From the NCBI GenBank assembly GCA_045575975.1, contig JAZNFO010000066.1, positions 1 to 18,549 on the forward strand: DNA of 18,549 bases. The letters are read 5' to 3'. Under the pieces are notes generated by a model. The model was not told the DNA's origin. It saw nothing but the letters and a program-made list of their open reading frames with translations, and searched no databases. How positions within the stretch are numbered: the stretch's first letter is position 1; each line of letters opens with the position of its first letter. Below are positions 1 through 7,029 of this stretch, piece by piece. The DNA comes from RGIG8709 sp045575975. GTDB taxonomy: Bacteria; Bacillota; Clostridia; Monoglobales; Monoglobaceae. The translations under genes and the position numbers were made by a program.

Positions 1-654
1 TGTGAAAGAAACATCTGTCCATGTCTTAGTGCTAAGACCTGAAATAGTTTTCTTCGCAACAGATTTATCCTTACATATAATTATTTGATCTGGATATATA
101 GCTATTTCAGGTGATGCTGAAGAAATATTACCTTTATCTTTAGGATACATCACACAGAAATAACTTGCTGTCTGACCTTTTGCATTTTTAACCGCCTCAG
201 GAAAATAATATCTGAAAGTAGTTGTAACCTGTTCACGACCTGAGAATAAAACAGCAGTACCTAAAGTATCATACGCTCTGTTTTTATCCTGAACAGCCGC
301 TGTATCCGGCTCTCCTCTGTCTGTAAGTCTTACAGTACCATCTGTTATATAACCTTTATCATAAAATTTTGCAACATTCGTTTCGTTATCGCCAATACCA
401 AAAGAATAATTTGCACTTATATAATTTGTAGTAGAAGTACTAGTATAACCTTGCTTATAAGTTAATTCTGTAATATCAGTTCCAACTTCACCCTTGTCAA
501 AATTATTCTCATAAAGAACAACTGATGAATCTGGATATGTTATAATATCCTCAGCTATCAAGCTTTCACTACCTTCTGCAAAAGCAGGAATAAAAGTTAA
601 AGTGTTTAAAACAAGCAGAAGTGATAAAGCAAACGAAATAAACTTTTTATTCAT
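1..654 (-). CDS. Secreted modular beta-sandwich protein, partial (C-terminus beyond base 1)
   Basis: An open frame of 218 codons runs off the left edge. It starts at the ATG at 654 behind a TAAGGGAGGA ribosome site (661-670) that overlaps the stop codon of the upstream SLH gene, so the two are probably co-translated. The N-terminus is a clear signal peptide (basic MNKKF, a hydrophobic core, cleavage near AFA-E). The mature part begins with a YENNFDKGEVGTD motif and later has TFRYYFPEAVKNAKGQ and a W-T-D-V-S-F strand. All three line up with the third module of the protein at 7030-9417 (YAENFD, TFKYYLPGSAVDSKGN, KKWIPVTI), so the two proteins share a module. No catalytic motif is visible. I infer a glycan-binding or cell-surface role. 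The missing C-terminus could carry an anchor or an enzyme domain. Confidence 0.85.
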   Translation of the reverse strand, partial: MNKKFISFALSLLLVLNTLTFIPAFAEGSESLIAEDIITYPDSSVVLYENNFDKGEVGTDITELTYKQGYTSTSTTNYISANYSFGIGDNETNVAKFYDKGYITDGTVRLTDRGEPDTAAVQDKNRAYDTLGTAVLFSGREQVTTTFRYYFPEAVKNAKGQTASYFCVMYPKDKGNISSASPEIAIYPDQIIICKDKSVAKKTISGLSTKTWTDVSFT

Positions 655-667
655 ATTAAATCCTCCC

Positions 668-3364
668 TTACTCTATTACTATAACATCTCTTAAGTTATC
701 AAGTCTTGTTCTGAAGAATATCTTCTGACCTTCAACAATTTGTGATGCATCAAGTTTTTCTATATAACCGTTTTTACTGTATTTAAGAACCATTGTTCCA
801 TTATGAAGATTAAACTTCATATTATTTGCACTAACAGTCATAGTTGGAAAATCAACTCTTGTAACAGTTGTGTATCCATACATAATTTTTGCATTTTTAG
901 CATGTCTGTCTTTATGGTTGTATGAAACAAAAGGTTTAAGATCAATTTCACCAACATCAAACATTTCCTTGTATCCGATAACAACCTCATCATATTCAGC
1001 ATAATATGCGAATTTCAAATCAGGTTTATTGGTTTGATACTGAATTATCATACCAGGTCTGATTGCTGAAACAGCAGAAATTGAATCTGAAAGAATACGC
1101 TTAACCTTTTTACCGTTTTCATATCCTTCAATTATTTTATACAAAACACCTTCACTGTTGTTTTCTTGATACACATCAGTAACAAGCATAACAGCATCAT
1201 TTAAAGCATCGATAACAAAAACTGCAGTTGAGTCATTTGGAGACCCTCCCTTTGAAGGATAAAGACAAATACAGTTGATAAATCCGTCAGAGTCTATATC
1301 CCAAAGCTCAGAGTTGTATGATGATCTGTTTCCTAAATAACCCCCCGGTGTTGTACAAATAATGTCGTAATCTGTTTCACCATTACCGGTGAGTACAAAC
1401 AGAACTGTCTTTTCGTTGAAATAATACTGATTTGAAACTGTATTATATGAGAAGGTATTGAGAATACGCTCTGTATCCTTTGAAAGATGTGCAGACTTAG
1501 CTCTCTCATCAGCAAGGTATAATTCTTTTATAGTTTCATCTGTATCTAAAACATATTTAACCACCTGTCTTTGAATTGTTCTGTCCATATTGACAAGTGA
1601 TGCATAAATTTCACTGGGAGTTGCTTTGCTTAATTCATAAACTCCGTTAACCATTCTGCCAAAACGAATATTTTTGCCTCCAGGAATGGTGAAAATTTCA
1701 AATTTATTTTCGGTTGTTAAAAGCTTAATTTCCACATATTCATCTATTTCCTGAGTATATAATGCCGCAGTAGTAAGATAACCATATTTTTCATCAGATG
1801 TATTACTAATTGCGTTTTCTGAAGGATCATCGCTCTCTTCACCTTCAGAAGAGGTACTTCCCTCTTCCACATAGGCAATCTCATCAAATACATTTAATCT
1901 TATTTTATAAATACCGCCTATTTCAATAGCTTTTGCTTCCTTATAGCCTCTTGTAAAAGCAGTGTTATATTCTACAGTAGTTTTGTACTGCTCTCCGTTT
2001 TTAAAGCCATAATATGGCACACCGTCTCTTGTAGCTGTGCTTATTGCTTTCTCATTAACACTCTTATTGGATATAAGAATTTCTGCAACAGTGCCGTTTG
2101 TATTAACCGCAACACTCAAAACACAGCCTGATGTAATATCCTCCCATGAAACAACTTTATTATCCTTTTTCACAACAACAGAAGAATTTTCTTCATCAAT
2201 ATCAAAAATAACACTGTTTCCATATACATCATAAATTGTGTCTTCTGTTACAGTTCTGACTACATATGTTTTATACTCCTTAACAAAAGCAGCATCATAT
2301 TTTTTATCATTATTCATATCTATGAGCTTAACATAGCCATTGATTGGCTTAAGTCTCTCAGGAGTAATGTAAATGCTTCTGTCAAGTAATGTTCCGTTAT
2401 ATGTTATTGAAAAACCGGTGGGGAGGTCAATTTCTTTCTCCTTATTTTTTTCAATATATGCAAATTTTATCAGGTTTGTCTTATCCAGTATGTCCTTCGA
2501 CTGAACAGTTAGTGTTCTGTTGCCTTCGCCGGTAATATACATATCAAGGACTTTTTCTTCAGACTCACCATATCTGTAAACATAAGCAGTAACTTCTTCT
2601 CCTGCAAATTCCGGAACAAAAACTTTGTCTGTTTTGAATGTTCTGCCAGAAATTATAACCTCATCAGCTAAAACATTTTCTTCTGAAGCTATGTTGGTTC
2701 CATTAACAGCGGTGAGAATGCCTTTATATTTTGAAATACCAAGAATAGAAAGGATTGTTCTTCCTTTGTTTGCCATAAATGCATTGCTTGTGAAGTTCTG
2801 TTCAACAATTGCAACTTCTAAAGCATTTGCAATCAGTGTTGAAACAAAAGCCCTTGTTGCCTTTTCTTCTCCACCTTTATAGTCTTTCATAAGCTTAAGA
2901 TCCTGAGCAATTGAAAGATAGCCTGTGGGATATCCACCTTCTGCTTCTGCCTCAAGTCTTCTCCCTAAAGCTGAAACAATGATTTTTACAGCATCAACCT
3001 CTAAGATATTGTCATCAGGTCCAAATCTTCCGTCACCATATCCATTAATAATTCCAAGGTCATATGCAAACTGAACCGCAGCTGCACCCCATGAATCCTT
3101 TGGAACATCGGTGAACACATTGTCAAGGCTTGGATATTCACCTTCATAACCAAGACAGCGGATAATAAGTGCTGCATATTCCATTCTTGTTATATTGTAT
3201 TCCGGGTGAAGCTCTCCGTCTTCATAGCCCTTAACAATGCCAAGCTCATTTAAAAATTCGATTTCGGAAACTCTCACAGTTTCTTCGGCAAAAGTCGGAA
3301 TAAAAACAGCCGAAACCGAAATAATTAAGCTGAGCATAAAACAAATAATTTTGTTTAATTTCAT
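668..3364 (-). CDS. SLH-domain cell-surface protein of unknown function
   Basis: 898 residues from the ATG at 3364, which has AGGAGG nine bases upstream. The in-frame GTG at 3373 lies directly against that site and is unlikely to be used. A signal peptide (cleavage near TFAEE) is followed by three S-layer-homology repeats at about residues 33-73, 84-133 and 142-188. Motifs include ITRMEYAALI, FTDVPKDSWGAAAVQFA and GIINGYGDGRFGPDDNI; the third repeat is degenerate. SLH domains bind pyruvylated secondary wall polymer, so this protein should sit on the cell wall. The remaining 700 residues are predicted mostly beta from their residue pattern and have no catalytic signature I recognise. Two acidic loops resemble calcium-binding EF-hand loops: DMNNDKKYD near 349 and DIDSDGFIN near 689. 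An acidic Ser/Glu linker lies near 500-524. The stop is 13 bases from the next start and the upstream gene ends 13 bases away, so it belongs to one operon. A surface scaffold or glycan-binding role is inferred. Confidence 0.9.
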   Translation of the reverse strand: MKLNKIICFMLSLIISVSAVFIPTFAEETVRVSEIEFLNELGIVKGYEDGELHPEYNITRMEYAALIIRCLGYEGEYPSLDNVFTDVPKDSWGAAAVQFAYDLGIINGYGDGRFGPDDNILEVDAVKIIVSALGRRLEAEAEGGYPTGYLSIAQDLKLMKDYKGGEEKATRAFVSTLIANALEVAIVEQNFTSNAFMANKGRTILSILGISKYKGILTAVNGTNIASEENVLADEVIISGRTFKTDKVFVPEFAGEEVTAYVYRYGESEEKVLDMYITGEGNRTLTVQSKDILDKTNLIKFAYIEKNKEKEIDLPTGFSITYNGTLLDRSIYITPERLKPINGYVKLIDMNNDKKYDAAFVKEYKTYVVRTVTEDTIYDVYGNSVIFDIDEENSSVVVKKDNKVVSWEDITSGCVLSVAVNTNGTVAEILISNKSVNEKAISTATRDGVPYYGFKNGEQYKTTVEYNTAFTRGYKEAKAIEIGGIYKIRLNVFDEIAYVEEGSTSSEGEESDDPSENAISNTSDEKYGYLTTAALYTQEIDEYVEIKLLTTENKFEIFTIPGGKNIRFGRMVNGVYELSKATPSEIYASLVNMDRTIQRQVVKYVLDTDETIKELYLADERAKSAHLSKDTERILNTFSYNTVSNQYYFNEKTVLFVLTGNGETDYDIICTTPGGYLGNRSSYNSELWDIDSDGFINCICLYPSKGGSPNDSTAVFVIDALNDAVMLVTDVYQENNSEGVLYKIIEGYENGKKVKRILSDSISAVSAIRPGMIIQYQTNKPDLKFAYYAEYDEVVIGYKEMFDVGEIDLKPFVSYNHKDRHAKNAKIMYGYTTVTRVDFPTMTVSANNMKFNLHNGTMVLKYSKNGYIEKLDASQIVEGQKIFFRTRLDNLRDVIVIE

Positions 3365-3377
3365 TAAAATCACCCTC

Positions 3378-6300
3378 CTATTCTGTCACCGTAACCTTAA
3401 TCTTCTTTTTAAGCATAATATCATTTGTACTTCTGACTATAACTTCACCAGTGCCGGGTTTTATAGCCTGAATACTGTTATTATCTAAATCAACCGCTAT
3501 GCTTGATGTGTTGTCGGTTGAAATATAAACACCCTTATCCGATGCATCATCAGGATAAATTGTATATTCTATAGGATAGATTTCTCCAACCTTAAGTTCA
3601 AGCTCTTCCTTAGCAAGCTCAAGATCAATAGCCTTTATTCTTGGCATTGGGAACTGCCAGTATGTGAATTCATTAACTGTTGAATAATGTTTGCCCTCAT
3701 ATTCAACAAAGCCCTCTTCTTCACGGAAGCCTGTATGCTTTACATATGAAGGACATTCATCAAATTCCCCTCTGATTGAAGCCTCTAAAAGAGCAAGGAT
3801 ATACACACCGTTTGAAGCATCACCGCCTGTGTAAATTGTTCCCCAGTCTGTGTTTCCAACAATAAATCCATCTGCAGTGTATGCTTCAACATAGTTTTTA
3901 GCAAGAACTCTTGCCATATCAATAAACTGAGAGTTTCCTGTTGCCTCATATAGATGAATAAAAGCAAGAATTAAACCGTAGGACGAATTTGTTGTTCCCA
4001 GATTAACATCTGTTCCTTCATCACCAAGTTTATTTGTTCCAAGTATACCAAGTTCATTATTATCAGCATAAGTCTTAATAAAATTCCACATAATATCAAT
4101 TTGCTCCTGATACTGTGGATATTCAAGTGCATTAAGATAGTTAAAAACTACTGAGCAAAAAGCATCTTCACCTACTCCATAAGTTTTGTAAGAACCACCG
4201 ACACCGCCAAAGTAACCGCCTCTCTGGCAAACAAAGCCTGTAAGGTCTGTGCCGTCAATAAGCATTGTCTTATATGTGCTGTTACTTGGAATATATGCCA
4301 TTCTTATCCAGTTTGAAACATTTCGGATAGCCCTCTCTACAACTATATCAGCATATGGATGGTCCTTTCCAATAGCATCAACAAAATCCCAATATAAAAA
4401 TACCGGGTTAGTTGACTGTAAACCTTCTATAATGTAACATTCTCTTGCCTTCCACTGCTCTTCTTCGGTAATAAAGCCCTGTTTAATAAGGTCTTCCCCT
4501 CTTGCTCTCCAGTATCTGTCACCATAATCAACATTCTGCAGGAAACCGGGAATCGGGTCAAGAAGCCACCATTGATATTCTCCTGTTTCTTCATTATAAG
4601 GTCCGACAACTATAGGCTTAACACCTTCAACTGCCTCATCAGGATAGCCTTTTCTTCCTGCAGTTGTGTTAAGATTAACATCCAGCCAGTAATCAGGATC
4701 AGGGGATGCAACTCTCCAGTAAGCATCCCAGATTTTCATAAATGCGTTTGCTGCATGTTCATCCTTTGTTGCTCTGTACATATCTGTTACAAGTCTTGCA
4801 AAACCATAAAGTGTAGCTGAAAATCCAAGATTTGTTGTGTAGGCTGGGCTATATCCCTTGTTTGAAGGGGTGTAGCTTTCTGTATTTGAATAGAACTTAG
4901 TCGGGTCAGTATTATCTGTAAAGTATGCATGTCTTGAAAGGGCCATTGTATACCAGTCTTTTATCTGTGCAGAAAAAACAGCTGTTGTAAATCTTTCTGC
5001 CCATTCAGGTCGAAGTCTCCATAGCGGCTCCATATAAGGGTCATGCCCTTTAAGCTCCAGTGCAGGAGTTGTTGTTGATCTGTGCTCGTGTGCCTCCATA
5101 TCAACAACATCGTGACCGCCCCATGGAACAAGCCCGTTTTCAGAGGTGAAATTATCAACAAAATAAACAAGTGAGTCATCAACTCTCTGTCTGTACTTCT
5201 CTTCACCTGTCATAAGATACATAACATCAGAAGCTCTTAAAAGCTGAGAAACAGCCGCCATATTACAAGGAACATAACTAAATTCAGTATTAACATACCA
5301 GCGTGCAGGCTCTAATGAAAGTCTGTCAATCGCCTGTGCAAGAAGGGGAGATCCATGATATTGATCAGCTGCATATGTCCATATATTTTCAATATGAGTT
5401 TTAAGAATATCAAAAACCTCGTTATCACTTCTGTAGGTTTCTGCATCCTCTAAAGTAAGAACCTTTTCGTCGTAGATTGACGGATTTGAATTAAGAGTTG
5501 CCTTTAAGGTTATATGCTTGTCCTTTTCAAGCTCTCCTGTAACAGTAACAAGTCCTGTCTGGCTATCCAGCTGAATTTCAGCAGGAACAGCTCCTTCTAA
5601 GGTCCATGTAACATCTCCCTCAGTTAAAACATATCCAAGCTGGTCAGTTATTTTAACTCTGAATGGATATTCGTTGTTATTAAAACCATAAGCCATTTTA
5701 CCATCGCCGAGAATTTCGATATTATCTATCACGGGATAATATTTGCTTATATTAAGTGTAGCTGTCTCAACGACTGCTCCGCTGATAACATAAAGAGTGT
5801 ATTCACCCATTATTGCATCTTCTGCAATATCAACAGTTATTTTATTTCCGTCGATAGAAGCTGTGACTCCCTGATTATCAGGCTTAAGCATATAGTCAAA
5901 TTCTGCAGCTTCTATAACAATTCCCTCATAGTCATATGATTTGGCAGTAAATTCTGCTTTGTGAGAATGACCATCAACAACAGTTATGTTTTTCTCTCCG
6001 GAAATAACAACCCTGTTTATAACCTGAAAATCACTTGATGAAAAGTTGTCTATTGCAAAACCAGGAGAATACTTTGAAGATAAGGACAGCTTAACTTCCT
6101 TATTAGTATAAACATAGGATGCAAGGCTCTGTGCATTTAATAAAACACAGGAATCATCAACATAGACTGAATATGTATTCTTTTCAAAATCCATAATCAT
6201 TCTCAGATTATACCATTTGTTCACACTTAAGCTTTCAACAAGACTTACACCAAGTCCAATTGAATTGTTTGAAACGAGGGCATTGTCCTTAACCTCAATT

Positions 6301-6668
6301 TCAAGGAATCTGTCGATACCATTTGAAATAGCGGCAATTTTTGTGCCGTTATTCAAATAGTCATTAATCATAAAGTCGTATGAAATTTCCATTGGCAGCA
6401 TTGGCTTCGGTGTAAAAGTGAAGTTTGCAAAAGTAGGCATACCATCTACTGTCGGGGAAATATTCATATATTTATTTCCGCCAACTGTTTTTATTTCAAC
6501 TCCGCCATTTTGACTAAGGGTGAAAATTTCAAGTCCGGTCGTCTCAAAATCAACGATAACCGGTTCAGCAAATGTCTTTTCGTCAAATGAAGCAAAGCTT
6601 AAAACAAAAACAAAGCAAATAATCAAAGAAACTATTCTTTGATAACTGTTTTTTAAATTGTTTCTCAT
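3378..6668 (-). CDS. Secreted alpha/alpha-toroid enzyme, putative PL2-like pectate lyase with LamG-like and Ig-like modules
   Basis: 1096 residues from the ATG at 6668, with AAGGAG eight bases upstream; the GTG at 6674 is too close to that site. Order of parts: signal peptide (to about 35); a concanavalin/LamG-like sandwich (about 37-215, DFETTGLEIF to FAIDNFSSSDF); Ig-like segments (about 218-400); an alpha-rich, Trp/Tyr-rich catalytic-looking domain (about 410-975); and a C-terminal Big_2-type Ig domain (about 1012-1096). In the central domain His519 (WGGHD), Glu538 (LELKGHDPY) and Arg579-His580 (SRHAYF) match, as I recall them, the metal-binding and base residues of family 2 pectate lyase from Yersinia (His109, Glu130, Arg171, His172). 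The Glu-to-Arg spacing of 41 is identical. Family 2 cuts polygalacturonate by beta-elimination. No SLH or sortase anchor is visible. The enzyme family is inferred from motifs, and another toroid lyase or hydrolase is possible. Confidence 0.87.
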   Translation of the reverse strand: MRNNLKNSYQRIVSLIICFVFVLSFASFDEKTFAEPVIVDFETTGLEIFTLSQNGGVEIKTVGGNKYMNISPTVDGMPTFANFTFTPKPMLPMEISYDFMINDYLNNGTKIAAISNGIDRFLEIEVKDNALVSNNSIGLGVSLVESLSVNKWYNLRMIMDFEKNTYSVYVDDSCVLLNAQSLASYVYTNKEVKLSLSSKYSPGFAIDNFSSSDFQVINRVVISGEKNITVVDGHSHKAEFTAKSYDYEGIVIEAAEFDYMLKPDNQGVTASIDGNKITVDIAEDAIMGEYTLYVISGAVVETATLNISKYYPVIDNIEILGDGKMAYGFNNNEYPFRVKITDQLGYVLTEGDVTWTLEGAVPAEIQLDSQTGLVTVTGELEKDKHITLKATLNSNPSIYDEKVLTLEDAETYRSDNEVFDILKTHIENIWTYAADQYHGSPLLAQAIDRLSLEPARWYVNTEFSYVPCNMAAVSQLLRASDVMYLMTGEEKYRQRVDDSLVYFVDNFTSENGLVPWGGHDVVDMEAHEHRSTTTPALELKGHDPYMEPLWRLRPEWAERFTTAVFSAQIKDWYTMALSRHAYFTDNTDPTKFYSNTESYTPSNKGYSPAYTTNLGFSATLYGFARLVTDMYRATKDEHAANAFMKIWDAYWRVASPDPDYWLDVNLNTTAGRKGYPDEAVEGVKPIVVGPYNEETGEYQWWLLDPIPGFLQNVDYGDRYWRARGEDLIKQGFITEEEQWKARECYIIEGLQSTNPVFLYWDFVDAIGKDHPYADIVVERAIRNVSNWIRMAYIPSNSTYKTMLIDGTDLTGFVCQRGGYFGGVGGSYKTYGVGEDAFCSVVFNYLNALEYPQYQEQIDIMWNFIKTYADNNELGILGTNKLGDEGTDVNLGTTNSSYGLILAFIHLYEATGNSQFIDMARVLAKNYVEAYTADGFIVGNTDWGTIYTGGDASNGVYILALLEASIRGEFDECPSYVKHTGFREEEGFVEYEGKHYSTVNEFTYWQFPMPRIKAIDLELAKEELELKVGEIYPIEYTIYPDDASDKGVYISTDNTSSIAVDLDNNSIQAIKPGTGEVIVRSTNDIMLKKKIKVTVTE

Positions 6669-6727
6669 AACCACAACTCCTTTTCTGAATTTTTATAATG
6701 TGTTATTTTTTTGCTAAATTTAAAGAG

Positions 6728-6760
6728 TCCATTCCCTGCAGAAAATCTGCAGGGAATGGA
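6728..6760. repeat. Perfect 15-bp inverted repeat, 3-base loop
   Basis: Arms 6728-6742 (TCCATTCCCTGCAGA) and 6746-6760 (TCTGCAGGGAATGGA) are exact reverse complements around AAA. On the minus strand it lies about 60 bases before the start of the PL2-like gene. The bases after it (CTCTTTAAATTTAGC) are not a U-tract, so a terminator is unlikely. It would form a very stable stem in the mRNA leader of that gene. Confidence 0.85.
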
Positions 6761-6796
6761 AACCTCGACAAACCAATAAGCAAAAACTTATCGAAA

Positions 6797-6826
6797 CTCA
6801 AAATAATTAGTGGCGTTTATTTTGAG
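6797..6826. repeat. Perfect 10-bp inverted repeat, 10-base loop
   Basis: Arms CTCAAAATAA (6797-6806) and TTATTTTGAG (6817-6826) flank the loop TTAGTGGCGT. It is one of several stems in this intergenic region. The A/T-rich stem is weaker than its neighbours, and no terminator tract follows. Confidence 0.75.
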
Positions 6827-6851
6827 ACAAGTCAAGGAGAGAGATAATTTA

Positions 6852-6865
6852 TTACCTTTCGGCAA
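6852..6865 (-). repeat. GNRA-type tetraloop hairpin (minus-strand RNA)
   Basis: Read on the minus strand the sequence is TTGCC-GAAA-GGTAA: a five-pair stem (one G-U) closed by a GAAA tetraloop. GNRA loops are typical of folded RNAs, and this orientation matches the direction of transcription. The motif is short and could arise by chance. Confidence 0.5.
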
Positions 6866-6867
6866 CT

Positions 6868-6938
6868 AACGGAATATAAATCCGTTCCCAACAATTATAT
6901 GTAGTATAATTGTTGGGAATGCATTTATGCATTCCGTT
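6868..6938. repeat. Long imperfect hairpin, about 29 pairs
   Basis: The outer arms AACGGAAT (6868-6875) and ATTCCGTT (6931-6938) pair. ATAAAT (6876-6881) then pairs with ATTTAT (6923-6928), leaving a 2-base bulge. After a small internal loop, TTCCCAACAATTATA (6885-6899) pairs perfectly with 6905-6919 around TGTAG. Parts of the arms can also fold locally instead, as hairpins 6868-6886 and 6916-6935, so two mutually exclusive structures are possible. Confidence 0.85.
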
Positions 6939-6985
6939 TAAGGATACCGGGAGGCCATCCTTTAACTTTTAAATTTCCCCGTATC

Positions 6986-7007
6986 GGGCGGATGAAAACA
7001 TCCGCCC
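6986..7007. repeat. GC-rich 9-bp hairpin just after the modular protein gene
   Basis: GGGCGGATG (6986-6994) pairs with CATCCGCCC (6999-7007) around AAAA. On the transcribed strand it begins 22 bases after the stop of the gene at 7030-9417. An outer TTCCC/GGGAA pairing (minus strand) could extend it. GATACGGGG follows instead of a U-tract, so it looks like a 3'-end stability stem or processing site rather than an intrinsic terminator. Confidence 0.75.
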
Positions 7008-7029
7008 ATGGGAACTAAAAATTTAAATA

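Larger units (their letters stand above)
6669..7029. other. Hairpin-rich 361-bp intergenic region inside the operon
   Basis: No convincing reading frame lies here. The stretch separates the modular secreted protein from the PL2-like enzyme and is dominated by inverted repeats, listed separately at 6728-6760, 6797-6826, 6852-6865, 6868-6938 and 6986-7007. None is followed by a U-rich tract on the transcribed (minus) strand, so they are not standard terminators. A weak promoter-like pair exists on the minus strand (TTGACT at 6830-6835 and ACTAAT at 6806-6811, 18-base spacer). Plausible roles are a structured RNA element, mRNA processing or stability control, or a small inserted repeat element. 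Confidence 0.7.

Noticed and set aside
6728..6760. Intrinsic terminator between the modular protein gene and the PL2-like gene
   Set aside because: The stem is strong but no U-rich tract follows on either strand.
6806..6835. Internal promoter for the PL2-like gene (TTGACT, 18 bases, ACTAAT)
   Set aside because: The -10 match is poor and the hexamers overlap a hairpin; kept only as a note in the intergenic entry.
6669..7029. CRISPR array or group II intron remnant
   Set aside because: The repeats are inverted and different from one another rather than direct and regularly spaced, and no domain V-like catalytic hairpin is visible.
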